From an uncultured Alistipes sp. (GTDB lineage: Bacteria; Bacteroidota; Bacteroidia; Bacteroidales; Rikenellaceae), in contig CASDZK010000058.1 of the NCBI GenBank assembly GCA_949286165.1, forward strand, positions 81,809-145,808: DNA of 64,000 nt, read 5' to 3'. Shown one piece after another: positions 34,597 through 43,952 of the stretch. Each line of letters starts with the position of its first letter. Position 1 is the first letter of the stretch. The notes beneath the pieces are model-generated. The model saw nothing but the letters and a program-made list of their open reading frames with translations. It ran no database searches and had not been told where the DNA came from. Position numbers and translations under genes: made by a program.

Positions 34597-37500
34597 ATGA
34601 AACAAAGGCGAAACATAACCGGCTGGCTGTTGCTGTTGCTGCTGTCGTTCACGACCGTCCGGGCGGCGGCGCAGTACGTGGTATCCGGCTCCGCTCCGGC
34701 ATCGCTCCGCTGGAAACAGATCCGGGCGAAAGACTACAAACTGATTTTTCCGGACTACTACCTCCCCAAAGCGCAACTCGTCCGGGCCTACCTCGACACC
34801 CTGCAACCCCATATCGGCTACGGGCTGCGGCCGCTGTTCAACCGGCTTCCCGTAGTGCTCTACCCCACCAACCTGCACAGCAACGGACTGGTAACCTGGG
34901 CCCCGAAACGGGTGGAGCTTTACACCGCTCCCCCTACCCGCCAGTTCGCCGTGCCCTGGCTGAAACAGCTTACCCTGCACGAATACCGCCACGTGATACA
35001 GATGAGCAACCTCAACATCGGCTTTACCAAAGCCGCCAGCTATCTGTTGGGCGAACAGATCATAGGATTGGTGGCCATGGTTCCGCCCCGATGGTTCTTC
35101 GAAGGCGACGCCGTGGCCGCGGAAACGGCCCTGACCGCTTTCGGCCGGGGGCTCCAGCCCGAATTTTCCATCGAATACCGGGCGATGGTCCATGAAGACG
35201 AAAAATTCTTCAACCTCGACCAATGGATCTGCGGCTCCCTGAAAGAGAACATCCCCGACAAATACAAGCTCGGCTACCAGGTCGTCACGGCCGCCCGGGA
35301 ATATTACGGTGCGGATTTCTGGGAAAAAGTCATCCGCTACTGCGGCCGCAACCCCTATTTCATCGTCTCGCCCAACATCGCCTACCGCAAATACGCCGGA
35401 ACCGACACCCGCCGGTTGCTGCTCCGGACCTTCAACGACCTGAAAGCCTATTGGGAAAAAGCCTCTTCCGTTCCCAACACCGCCTCGTTCGTCGATACCG
35501 GCTCCCGTTCCTACACCCTGTACGAATATCCCCTGCCTTATCCCGGCGGACGGATCATCGCCCGGAAAAAAGACATGGATTCCACCTACCGGTTCGTCGT
35601 CCTCGACACCGCTTCGCGCCGGGAGCGGACCTTGCGCTACAGTACCCAACTCAGTTCCCGCCCGATCCTCAAGGGCGATACCCTGCTTTGGACCGAATAC
35701 GTCCCGTCCCTGTTCTGGGAACAGCAAAACCGGTCGGCCGTCAAGGCCATGCGGCTGAAAGAGAAACCGGACGGGCTGCACGGCGGCCGGCCCTATACGC
35801 TTTTCCGGAACGAGAACTGCTTCTACATTACCCCCACGGGCCACGACGGCTATGCAATGATCGTTTACGACCGGCTGAACAACCCTTCCGTCCTGCTTAC
35901 CGATACCGCTTTCCGCGAAACGGGACGCCTGCCCCTGCCGGGCGACGACACCTCGGTAAACGGCATGGCCTGGGACGACGCCACGGGACGGCTGTGCATC
36001 ATCCTGCTCGACAACGAAGGCATGTACCTGGCCGAAATTCTGCGGAAACCGGTTCTCTCCCTCCGCAAACTGACACAACCTTCTTATATTACCGTCGATA
36101 ACCTGACGGCCCGGGGAGGACGGCTCTATTTCAACTCCATACAGTCGGGCAAAGACGAAGCGCATATATACGATCTGAACACCGGGAAAGAGTACCGCGC
36201 CACCACGTCGCAATACGGAACCGTCATGCCGGCGGCCGTAAACGACTCTTTGCTATTGGCCGTAACCTACCGCCGCAACGGGTATTTCCCTTCCGTCCAA
36301 CCCCTCACGGACAGTCTGCGGGAAGTCGCGCCGGCCCGCATGCCCGTCAATCTGCTGAACCCGCCACGGCAAAGCTGGGGATGGCAAATCGACTCGATCG
36401 ACATTACCGCGAAGGAAGCGGCCGACGCCCCGCCCGCCCGCCGTTACGCCCGCATTCCACATCTTTTCCGGGTCCATTCCTGGATTCCCATCTCCCTGGA
36501 CGTGCAGGAACTGGTGGACGAACACCGGTTCGATTTGGGCATCGGCATTACGGCCATGTCCCAAAATACGTTGGGTTCCATGGTTACCTTAGTACAATAC
36601 GGCTGGTTGCCGAATAAAAAAAGCAACTACGTGATGGCCCATGCGGAATATACCGGATTGCCGCTGCACCTGTCCCTCGATCTGGAATACGGCGGTTACG
36701 ACCAGTCCGTTTACGCTCCTTCCCTGCCGGAAAGCTCCCCGGTCCTTCCGTTCAGCGACGGTCTGAAGAAACAACTGCAAGCGACCGCCGGTCTTTCGCT
36801 TCCCATGAATTTTTCCGACGGCGCCAACATCCGTCATCTCGTTCCCTTCGCCTCGTTCAGCTATTACAACAGCCTGATATACAACTATGCGAACCGATCG
36901 TTAAAAAAGGGGAACTACAAACTTACGTCCGGCGTCAGCTTTTACAACTACCGCTACACCACGCCCAAGGAGCTGAATCCCAAACTGGGTTATCTGCTGC
37001 GTCTCTCCTATACGATGAACCCCGTCCGGGGAGACTTCGGGAAACTGCTGAACCTGTACGCCCGCGGGTATCTGCCCGGATTCGCCCGGCTGCACTCGCT
37101 GACCCTGGAAGGAAACCTGCAACGCCAATGGGGCGGTTCCTACAACTACCTGCAAAAAACGCTCTATCCGCAAGGATGCTACTACGATTTCGCCTCGAAA
37201 AACCTCTTCGCGGCAGCCGCCAGCTACCGTTTTCCGCTGGCCTTCCCCGACGGCGGGATTCCGAACGTGCTCTATTTCAAACGCATCGCCCTGAACCTGT
37301 TCGGGCAATATGCCCGCAACACCCTTATCTCCGCTTCGGGAGACAGCCCTACCCTCCATCCCTACACCTACGGCGGCGAACTGCTGCTCGATTTCAACGT
37401 ATTCCGTATCGGAGTGGACCTGAACGTGGGACTCTCCGTTTATAAACCCAGCGACCACCGGAAGCCCATGTTCGGCGCCAGCGTCGGATTCGGGTTCTAA
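34597..37500 (+). CDS. Exported protein with HEYRH peptidase-like, propeller and barrel-like regions
   Basis: 967 aa with a signal peptide (about 1-26, ending VRAAAQ). The N-terminal region (about 30-290) contains LTLHEYRHVIQ (HExxH-type at 128-132) followed by RWFFEGDAVAAE, the spacing of gluzincin metallopeptidases with a downstream Glu ligand. Residues about 300-620 have repeated beta-propeller-like units of the TolB/WD type. Residues about 640-967 are rich in alternating aromatic strands and end GASVGFGF, with a terminal Phe as in outer-membrane barrels. I infer an outer-membrane protein with a periplasmic peptidase-like domain. No substrate is known. Confidence 0.7.
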   Translation: MKQRRNITGWLLLLLLSFTTVRAAAQYVVSGSAPASLRWKQIRAKDYKLIFPDYYLPKAQLVRAYLDTLQPHIGYGLRPLFNRLPVVLYPTNLHSNGLVTWAPKRVELYTAPPTRQFAVPWLKQLTLHEYRHVIQMSNLNIGFTKAASYLLGEQIIGLVAMVPPRWFFEGDAVAAETALTAFGRGLQPEFSIEYRAMVHEDEKFFNLDQWICGSLKENIPDKYKLGYQVVTAAREYYGADFWEKVIRYCGRNPYFIVSPNIAYRKYAGTDTRRLLLRTFNDLKAYWEKASSVPNTASFVDTGSRSYTLYEYPLPYPGGRIIARKKDMDSTYRFVVLDTASRRERTLRYSTQLSSRPILKGDTLLWTEYVPSLFWEQQNRSAVKAMRLKEKPDGLHGGRPYTLFRNENCFYITPTGHDGYAMIVYDRLNNPSVLLTDTAFRETGRLPLPGDDTSVNGMAWDDATGRLCIILLDNEGMYLAEILRKPVLSLRKLTQPSYITVDNLTARGGRLYFNSIQSGKDEAHIYDLNTGKEYRATTSQYGTVMPAAVNDSLLLAVTYRRNGYFPSVQPLTDSLREVAPARMPVNLLNPPRQSWGWQIDSIDITAKEAADAPPARRYARIPHLFRVHSWIPISLDVQELVDEHRFDLGIGITAMSQNTLGSMVTLVQYGWLPNKKSNYVMAHAEYTGLPLHLSLDLEYGGYDQSVYAPSLPESSPVLPFSDGLKKQLQATAGLSLPMNFSDGANIRHLVPFASFSYYNSLIYNYANRSLKKGNYKLTSGVSFYNYRYTTPKELNPKLGYLLRLSYTMNPVRGDFGKLLNLYARGYLPGFARLHSLTLEGNLQRQWGGSYNYLQKTLYPQGCYYDFASKNLFAAAASYRFPLAFPDGGIPNVLYFKRIALNLFGQYARNTLISASGDSPTLHPYTYGGELLLDFNVFRIGVDLNVGLSVYKPSDHRKPMFGASVGFGF

Positions 37501-37520
37501 GGCCGTCGAGACCGACGGCC
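37501..37520. terminator. Hairpin between convergent genes
   Basis: GGCCGTCG, loop AGAC, CGACGGCC. Short GC-rich stem without a T run, directly after the stop of the 967-aa gene and before the convergent EamA gene. Confidence 0.5.
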
Positions 37521-37535
37521 GCCCGGCTGCCGCCC

Positions 37536-38435
37536 TTAACGGGAACCGAGATACAGAAATACCATCCCCAGCAACACCAACGCCAGGTCCGCCGCCTTGC
37601 TCCGCAGATTCCGTTCATGAAACCACCACGCCCCGAACAGGAACGATACCAACACGCTCCCCCGCCGGATCATCGACACGACCGAGATCAACGCCCCGTC
37701 CAGACTCAGGGAGTAGAAATACAAAAAATCGGCGGCAGACAGAAAAACGGAAATCAGCGGAATGGCGGCATGCCACCGGAAAGGGTCCGTCTTCCGCCGG
37801 GGCAGCCACAGGAACGCCGCCACCGCCGTCATAATCAGGCACTGGTAAATATTGTACCACGACTGGACCAGCATGGGAGCGAAACGAGCCATCAGGAACT
37901 TATCGTACAATCCGCTGGCCGCTCCGGTCAGGGCCGCCAACACGACGCACCAGATCCAACGGTTCCGCACGAAATCGATCCCCTCTTTTTTTCCCGAACG
38001 GCTCAACAACAGAAACGACACCGCCGCCAACAGCACCCCGACCCATTGAAGGCCGTTCAACCGTTCGCCGAACAACAGCATGGCTCCCACCAACACCCAT
38101 ATCGGCCGGGTGGCGTTGATAGGCCCCGCGATCGTCAGCGGCAAATGCTTGATGCCGAAATATCCGAACAGCCAGGAGGTCAATACGATGACCGATTTCA
38201 ACAGGATAAAGCGATGCACCTCCCAGCCGGCGGCGGGCACCTGCCACAGCGGATGTTCCGCCGCGGCCTGCGGCCCGAAAGCCGACCGGAGAATAAAAGG
38301 CAGGAAAATCAACGACGAAAAAAAGGTATTGAGCCACAATACCGGAATCACGGCGTTTCCGTCCAACGCGCGTTTCTTAAACACATCGTAAAACCCCAGC
38401 AACGCAGCCGAGGCGAAAGCTCCCAACCACCACAT
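37536..38435 (-). CDS. EamA/DMT-family transporter
   Basis: 299-aa inner-membrane protein with ten hydrophobic segments in two repeats of five, the DMT layout. I chose the ATG at 38435 (MWWLGAFASAALLGFYDVFK) because it puts the first membrane span at the N-terminus and leaves a short leader after the promoter at 38457. ATRPIWVLVGAMLLFGERL at the end of repeat one is typical of EamA. It probably exports a metabolite. Substrate unknown. Confidence 0.88.
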   Translation of the reverse strand: MWWLGAFASAALLGFYDVFKKRALDGNAVIPVLWLNTFFSSLIFLPFILRSAFGPQAAAEHPLWQVPAAGWEVHRFILLKSVIVLTSWLFGYFGIKHLPLTIAGPINATRPIWVLVGAMLLFGERLNGLQWVGVLLAAVSFLLLSRSGKKEGIDFVRNRWIWCVVLAALTGAASGLYDKFLMARFAPMLVQSWYNIYQCLIMTAVAAFLWLPRRKTDPFRWHAAIPLISVFLSAADFLYFYSLSLDGALISVVSMIRRGSVLVSFLFGAWWFHERNLRSKAADLALVLLGMVFLYLGSR

Positions 38436-38456
38436 AACGAATTTTTTTTCCGGACG

Positions 38457-38464
38457 CAAAGTTA
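38457..38464 (-). promoter_or_regulatory. -7 box of the EamA gene
   Basis: Exact TAACTTTG read leftward, 21 bp before the ATG. A near-consensus TATCTTTA on the opposite strand (about 38506) probably serves the divergent OPT gene. Confidence 0.5.
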
Positions 38465-38542
38465 AAAGAAAACGGCCATGCCCGCCACTTCCGCGAAAAA
38501 TCGTTATCTTTACGGGAAGAAACCCGATCAACTCATTCATCT

Positions 38543-40525
38543 ATGGGACAGAACACAACTCCATCCAACCCGAACGCCCTGCCGGAGAACGCCTACCGGG
38601 AACTGAAACCGGGCGAAGAATACCGTCCGGTCATGCCCGCCGACAGCCGGCCGAAAGAGGTAACCCCCTATTCCGTCGTCTTCGGCGTCCTCATGGCCAT
38701 CGTCTTTTCCGCCGCAGCCGCCTATTTAGGGCTCCGCGTGGGACAGGTCTTCGAAGCGGCCATCCCCATCGCCATCATCGCCGTCGGCGTCGGCAACCTC
38801 TCCGGCCGTAAAAACATGCTGGGGCAAAACGTCATCATCCAGTCCATCGGCTCCACTTCCGGCTCCATCGTGGCCGGAGCCATCTTTACCCTGCCGGCCC
38901 TCTACATTCTGGGGCTGGAAGCCCGTTTCTACCAGATTTTCCTCGCCTCGCTGCTGGGCGGGGCATTGGGCATCCTGCTGCTGATTCCTTTCCGGCGTTA
39001 TTTCGTCAAGGAAATGCACGGCAAATACCCCTTCCCCGAAGCTACCGCCACCACCGAGGTCCTGGTATCGGGAAGCGAGAAAGGCAGCCAGACCAAGCTG
39101 CTGGCCGTCAGCGGACTGATCGGCGGCCTGTACGATTTCGTCATCGGCACGTTCGGCTGGTGGACCGAAACCGTCTCCACCCGGGTTGCGGAGTGGGGAA
39201 CCCTGCTGGCCGACAAGACCAAACTGGTATTCAAGGTAAACACCGGTGCGGCCGTATTGGGATTGGGCTACATCATCGGACTGAAATACGCCGCCGTCAT
39301 CTGCGCCGGCTCCTTTACCGTATGGTTCGTACTCATCCCCTTCATCAGCCATTTCGCTCCGGGCCAGACCATCGCCGTCGGCGAAGGGGTTACCGCCCTG
39401 CTGAGCGACATGACGCCCGAAGAGATTTTCCGGCATTACGCCCGGCACATCGGCATCGGCGGAATCGCCATGGCCGGACTGATCGGCATCATCCGCTCCT
39501 CCCGCATCATCAAACAGGCGGCGTCGCTCGCCGTACATGAGCTGCGCAACGGGAAAAACGCAGAGGCCGCCACGGAACGCACCCAGCGCGACCTCTCCAT
39601 GCGGTTCATCCTCTCCGGCATCATCGCCATCCTGTTTACCACCTTCCTGTTTTTCCAGTTCGGCGTACTCGACAACCTTTTGCTCTCCGTCATCGCCCTG
39701 CTGACCGTATTCGTCATCTCCTTCCTGTTTACCACCGTGGCGGCCAACGCCATCGCCATCGTGGGCAACAACCCGGTATCGGGCATGACGCTCATGACGC
39801 TCATCCTCAGCTCGCTGGTGTTAGTCAGCGCGGGACTCAGCGGAACCGGCGGCATGACGGCCGCCATGATCATCGGCGGCGTGGTCTGCACGGCCCTTTC
39901 CATGGCCGGCGCCTTCGTTACCGACCTGAAAATCGGATATTGGCTGGGGACCACCCCCGCCCGTCAGGAAGGCTGGAAATTTCTCGGCACGGCCATTTCG
40001 GCGGCTACCGTGGCCGGAGTCATCATGATCCTGAACAAAACCTACGGTTTCGTCGGCGAAAACGCGTTAGTGGCTCCCCAAGCCAACGCCATGGCCGCTG
40101 TCATCAAACCGTTGATGGAAGGCGGCAGCACCCCGTGGATGCTCTATTTCGCCGGAGCGGCCTTAGCCCTCATCCTGACCATGATCGGCGTTCCGGCGCT
40201 GGCTTTCGCCTTGGGCATGTTCATCCCGCTGGAACTGAACACCCCGTTGCTCATCGGCGGCTTGATCAGCTGGTTCGTCGCCGGCCGCAGCCGGGACGAG
40301 GCACGGAACAAGGCCCGCCGCGACCGGGGCACGCTCATTGCGTCCGGATTCATTGCCGGCGGAGCCTTGATGGGCGTCGTCAGCGCCCTACTGAAATATT
40401 TCGGAGTGGAATGGTTCGCCGAAAACTGGAACGCCACTACCGGAGCCGAAGCGCTGGGTATCGTCATGTACCTCGCCCTGATCGGCTATTTCATCTGGGA
40501 CAGCCTGCGGGCGAAACAAGATTAG
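38543..40525 (+). CDS. OPT-family oligopeptide transporter
   Basis: 660-aa polytopic inner-membrane protein with about 16 hydrophobic segments. The N-terminal TPYSVVFGVLMAIVFSAAAA then YLGLRVGQVFEAAIPIAIIA and the GKYPFPEATATTEVLVSG motif after the fourth segment are hallmarks of the bacterial OPT family, which imports peptides or metal chelates. A dipeptide/tripeptide aminopeptidase gene (pepT) follows 37 bp later, so the pair plausibly forms a peptide uptake and use unit. Confidence 0.92.
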   Translation: MGQNTTPSNPNALPENAYRELKPGEEYRPVMPADSRPKEVTPYSVVFGVLMAIVFSAAAAYLGLRVGQVFEAAIPIAIIAVGVGNLSGRKNMLGQNVIIQSIGSTSGSIVAGAIFTLPALYILGLEARFYQIFLASLLGGALGILLLIPFRRYFVKEMHGKYPFPEATATTEVLVSGSEKGSQTKLLAVSGLIGGLYDFVIGTFGWWTETVSTRVAEWGTLLADKTKLVFKVNTGAAVLGLGYIIGLKYAAVICAGSFTVWFVLIPFISHFAPGQTIAVGEGVTALLSDMTPEEIFRHYARHIGIGGIAMAGLIGIIRSSRIIKQAASLAVHELRNGKNAEAATERTQRDLSMRFILSGIIAILFTTFLFFQFGVLDNLLLSVIALLTVFVISFLFTTVAANAIAIVGNNPVSGMTLMTLILSSLVLVSAGLSGTGGMTAAMIIGGVVCTALSMAGAFVTDLKIGYWLGTTPARQEGWKFLGTAISAATVAGVIMILNKTYGFVGENALVAPQANAMAAVIKPLMEGGSTPWMLYFAGAALALILTMIGVPALAFALGMFIPLELNTPLLIGGLISWFVAGRSRDEARNKARRDRGTLIASGFIAGGALMGVVSALLKYFGVEWFAENWNATTGAEALGIVMYLALIGYFIWDSLRAKQD

Positions 40526-40562
40526 CCACTTTCCGGCACAACCCGGAACAAAACATATCGCC

Positions 40563-41792
40563 ATGAACATCAAGAAAGAAGTGCTGGAACGCTTTCTGCG
40601 TTACATAGCCATCGACACGCAGAGCGATCCGCAAAGCGAAACCTATCCCTCGACGGCCAAACAGCTGGACCTGTTGAACCTGTTGCGGGACGAACTTCTG
40701 CACATGGGCCTTTCCGACGCCGCCATCGACGGTTACGGTTACGTAACCGCCACCGTGCCCCCGACGAAAGGGTGCGAAAACAAACCGGTCATCGGATTCA
40801 TCGCCCATGCGGACACCAGTCCCGACATGAAAGGTTCCGGCATCCGGCCGCAGATCATCGAAAACTATGCAGGGGGCGATATTCCCCTGAACGACCGTCT
40901 CGTCATGACCGTCGCCGACTTTCCCGAGCTTTCCTTTTTCAAAGGGCACACGCTCATCACGACCGACGGCACGACCCTGCTGGGCGCCGACGACAAGGCC
41001 GGCATCGCCGAAATCATGACGGCCGCCGCATGGCTGCTCGAACATCCGGAAATTCCCCACGGCCCGATCCGGATCGGGTTCACGCCGGACGAAGAGATCG
41101 GCGGAGGCGTGGACCATTTCGACGTAAAAGCGTTCGGAGCGCAATTCGCCTATACCGTGGACGGAGGATTCGAAGGGGAGCTGGAATACGAGAATTTCAA
41201 CGCCGCCTCCGCCCGGATTACCGTGCAGGGCCGCAACATCCATCCCGGCTACGCCAAAGACAAGATGATCAATGCCTTGGAGGCGGCCTGCGCCTTCAAC
41301 GCGCTGTTGCCCGCCTGCCAGCGGCCCGAACATACCGAAGGGTACGAAGGTTTCTTCCACCTGACCGCCCTCAACGGCACGGTGGAAGAGGCCCGGATGG
41401 AATACATCGTCCGCGACCACGACCGCGGACGTTTCGAAGAAAAGAAACGGCTGTTGGAACAGACAGCCGCTTTTCTCAACGCCCGGTACGGCGAAGAAAT
41501 ATTCGTACTGACGCTGAAAGACCAGTATTACAACATGCGGGAGAGGGTAGAACCGCATCCCGAACTCATCGCCAAAGCCTGTCAGGCTATGGAAGAAGCG
41601 GGCGTTACCCCCATTGTCAGGCCCATCCGGGGCGGTACGGACGGTTCCCGCCTCTCCTACATGGGGCTGCCTTGCCCGAACCTGTTCGCCGGCGGCATGA
41701 ACTTCCACGGCAAATACGAATACTGTTCGCTCGACAGCATGGAGAAAGCGACGCTTACTTTGCTGAATCTATGTAAATTATGGGCGGAATAA
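40563..41792 (+). CDS. pepT: Peptidase T (tripeptide aminopeptidase)
   Basis: Zinc-dependent M20 peptidase of 409 aa that releases the N-terminal residue of tripeptides in the cytoplasm. Zinc and catalytic motifs: IAHADTSPD (about 80-88), LGADDKAGIAEIM, DEEIGGGVDHFD and RGGTDGSRLSYMGLPCPN. The dimerisation domain lies in the middle. It is likely cotranscribed with the OPT transporter. A CG-rich hairpin (about 41792-41813) follows. Confidence 0.95.
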   Translation: MNIKKEVLERFLRYIAIDTQSDPQSETYPSTAKQLDLLNLLRDELLHMGLSDAAIDGYGYVTATVPPTKGCENKPVIGFIAHADTSPDMKGSGIRPQIIENYAGGDIPLNDRLVMTVADFPELSFFKGHTLITTDGTTLLGADDKAGIAEIMTAAAWLLEHPEIPHGPIRIGFTPDEEIGGGVDHFDVKAFGAQFAYTVDGGFEGELEYENFNAASARITVQGRNIHPGYAKDKMINALEAACAFNALLPACQRPEHTEGYEGFFHLTALNGTVEEARMEYIVRDHDRGRFEEKKRLLEQTAAFLNARYGEEIFVLTLKDQYYNMRERVEPHPELIAKACQAMEEAGVTPIVRPIRGGTDGSRLSYMGLPCPNLFAGGMNFHGKYEYCSLDSMEKATLTLLNLCKLWAE

Positions 41793-41830
41793 CCGCCCGA
41801 TAAAAAGGGGCGGCCGAAAAGACGGAAGAA

Positions 41831-41958
41831 AGTCGTCCAGGAAGCGTTCATCTGCTGCGTTACTGCTTTTCAAAGATTCGGTCACGTACGTCAGTACGTT
41901 CCCTTATCTCTGAAAATCAAAGTCTTGCGTCTTGCATATGAAGACTTCTTGAACGACT
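41831..41958. repeat. 128-nt imperfect palindrome (REP/MITE-like)
   Basis: The outer arms AGTCGTCCAGGAAGC and its near-complement ending TTCTTGAACGACT pair. The inner parts (TTCATCTGCTGCGTTAC..., with ACGTAC-GTCA-GTACGT at the tip) pair with gaps. A diverged relative sits at 61581. The intergenic stretch 41793-42111 holds nothing else recognised. Confidence 0.65.
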
Positions 41959-42111
41959 TGCTGGGAACGGATGAAAAAAGGGGGGGGCTTTTTTACTGAT
42001 TAGACACCCTCCACTTGCGAAGACGAAAAAACCGAGATTTACACGGAATTTTCGAATCGGACGCAAGGCGGAACCCCTCCTTTTCAGCCGCCTCTTTTAT
42101 CCCGAATCCCG

Positions 42112-43038
42112 TCAAACCGTGCGTTCCTTCAACCCGGCATACATCCGGTCGTAAGTCGGGACCGCCACGCCCAGACGGGCGCCTTCCCGCACCAAATATC
42201 CCGTCAGGGATTCCAGCTCGGTATTCCGGTGCGCCCGAAAATCCCGCTGCATGGAGGTAGTGGTTTCAGGCGGTATCCGTTCCATCTGGGCGATCACGGC
42301 CGCTTCCACGTCTTCGGACAACTCGCACCCTTTCGCCTCCGCCACGGCACGGAACTCCCGCAACAGCTCGTCGAGCCAGCCGCGGTATTCCGGCGTTCCC
42401 AGCACCTCTCCGTACGTCTTATCGGTATAAGAGGTCACGGTAGCCACCGTAGAGATAAAGGCGAACTTATCCCATACGCACCGCACGATGTCTTCCCGCG
42501 CCCAGGCCCGGATGCCGGCCGCCGCAAAAACATCCGCCAACCGCCGCAGTTTCGCCGGATCGGCGGCGGGAGAACCGAACAGGTAACGGTATCCGTTGGT
42601 CTGCTCCGCGATATGTCCCGGTTCCACGATAAACGCCACCACGTACACGCAGCCGAGCCATACCTCGGCATCCGGCAGCAACGCCGCAATCCGTTCCCCG
42701 CTGTCCACTCCGTTCAAAAACGGCAACACCACCGTACCGGGTCCGATGCAGGGAGCCGCCTGCAAAATACCGTTCTCCACATCGTACGCCTTGGTACAGT
42801 AAATCAAATAATCGACCGGGCCGATCTCTTCCGGCCGATCGGTCACAGCCGCCGGCCGGGCCGTGTAGCTTCCCTCCTTCGTATCCACCCGGATTCCCCG
42901 TTCCCGGATTTTCCGCAAAGCCTCGCCCCGCGAAATAAAATAGATCTCCGTTTCGCTTCCGGCATAACGGCGGGCCAGTTCCCCGCCCAAAAAACCGCCC
43001 ACGCCTCCGGTTCCCACAATAGCTATCTTCGTTTTCAT
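42112..43038 (-). CDS. Ketopantoate reductase-like protein (PanE/ApbA)
   Basis: 308-aa NADP-dependent reductase; the family reduces 2-dehydropantoate in CoA synthesis. The ATG at 43038 gives MKTKIAIVGTGGVGGFLGGE, putting the nucleotide-binding motif at the N-terminus. YCTKAYDVENG, VVLPFLNGVD and the catalytic Lys in CVWDKFAFISTVATVTS agree with the family. Several PanE paralogs reduce other 2-oxo acids, so a role in CoA synthesis is likely but not certain. Confidence 0.85.
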   Translation of the reverse strand: MKTKIAIVGTGGVGGFLGGELARRYAGSETEIYFISRGEALRKIRERGIRVDTKEGSYTARPAAVTDRPEEIGPVDYLIYCTKAYDVENGILQAAPCIGPGTVVLPFLNGVDSGERIAALLPDAEVWLGCVYVVAFIVEPGHIAEQTNGYRYLFGSPAADPAKLRRLADVFAAAGIRAWAREDIVRCVWDKFAFISTVATVTSYTDKTYGEVLGTPEYRGWLDELLREFRAVAEAKGCELSEDVEAAVIAQMERIPPETTTSMQRDFRAHRNTELESLTGYLVREGARLGVAVPTYDRMYAGLKERTV

Positions 43039-43060
43039 ATGCAATGCCTGCTTGTTTCTG

Positions 43061-43108
43061 CAAAAATAACAAGAAACGGCCCTCCCTGCACTCTTTTTCC
43101 TATCTTTG
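43061..43108. promoter_or_regulatory. Divergent -7 boxes between panE-like and ProXp genes
   Basis: Leftward TATTTTTG at 43068-43061 (panE-like gene) and rightward TATCTTTG at 43101-43108 (deacylase gene), both exact matches to TAnnTTTG. Confidence 0.6.
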
Positions 43109-43199
43109 TCAGAAATGACAGCCATTTTCGAAGTATATTTTTGTCCTTTTAAGAGCATACAAGGATAGAGTGCAATTAATCTAAGAAAAGAATTTCCCG

Positions 43200-43691
43200 A
43201 TGAACGCCAAACAAACCGTTTTCGACTATCTGACACAAGCCGGCATCGCCTACGACTATTACGAACATCCGGCGGCCCCGACCATCGAAATCGCCCGCCG
43301 ATACTGGAGGGACGACGGTTCCCGCCACTGCAAGAACCTGTTTTTCCGCAACCACAAAGGAAACCGCCACTATTTGGTCGTGTTCGACTGCGACCGCACG
43401 CTGGCCGTCCGCGACCTCGAACAACGGCTCCGGCAAGGAAAACTCTCCTTCGCCTCGGAACAACGCATGATGAAATATTTGGGACTGCGGCCGGGCTCGG
43501 TTTCGCCGTTCGGACTCATCAACGACACCGGAAACGAAGTTTATCTTTTTCTCGACCGGAACCTGTCGGAAGCCCCGTTCCTCAGCTTCCATCCCAACGA
43601 CAACACCGGAACCGTCGTCATCTCCCGCGACGGGTTTCTGAAATTCTTGGCGATATGCGGAAACCGGTACGAATTTACCGACCTGTACTGA
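43200..43691 (+). CDS. YbaK/ProXp-family aminoacyl-tRNA deacylase
   Basis: 163-aa trans-editing domain protein. It matches the ProXp-ala/PrdX type that hydrolyses Ala-tRNA(Pro): opening LTQAGIAYDYYEHPAAPTIE, the essential Lys in CKNLFFRNHKGNRHYLVVFD, and GLRPGSVSPFGLINDTG with the GxxxP loop. It acts after prolyl-tRNA synthetase errors. It is freestanding and probably monocistronic. Confidence 0.92.
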   Translation: MNAKQTVFDYLTQAGIAYDYYEHPAAPTIEIARRYWRDDGSRHCKNLFFRNHKGNRHYLVVFDCDRTLAVRDLEQRLRQGKLSFASEQRMMKYLGLRPGSVSPFGLINDTGNEVYLFLDRNLSEAPFLSFHPNDNTGTVVISRDGFLKFLAICGNRYEFTDLY

Positions 43692-43803
43692 GAACCGGTC
43701 TGAATTTCAAACCTTTTCTGAAAAGCGACCGATCCGCCCCATTTCAAAGTACAATCCTTTCCTTGAATCCATAATTTTGTCTGTCATCGAAAACAAACGC
43801 ATT

Positions 43804-43932
43804 ATGGACAAAACTTTACCCCAACAGAAACCGACCAACGAACAAACACCGCCTAAAAAACAGTTCTCCAATTACATAGATTATATCATGCATGTCGGAG
43901 ATCCGGATTACCCCACAGTACATACAAGATAG
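43804..43932 (+). pseudogene. N-terminal part of an unidentified gene, probably frameshifted
   Basis: Encodes 42 residues, MDKTLPQQKPTNEQTPPKKQ then FSNYIDYIMHVGDPDYPTVH and TR, behind a TAATTTTG -7 box at 43772-43779. If the frame slips by -1 at the CCCC run near 43911-43916 the reading continues as DPDYPHSTYKIGDTKLLKMP straight into the next open frame, without a stop. I therefore read 43804-44654 as one gene of about 283 codons broken by a one-base indel. A genuine small protein is the alternative. Confidence 0.5.
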
Positions 43933-43952
43933 GAGACACCAAACTATTGAAA

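Noticed and set aside
34519..36213. A 564-codon minus-strand frame
   Set aside because: Antisense shadow of the 967-aa envelope-protein gene, low-complexity in Gly, Gln and Phe.
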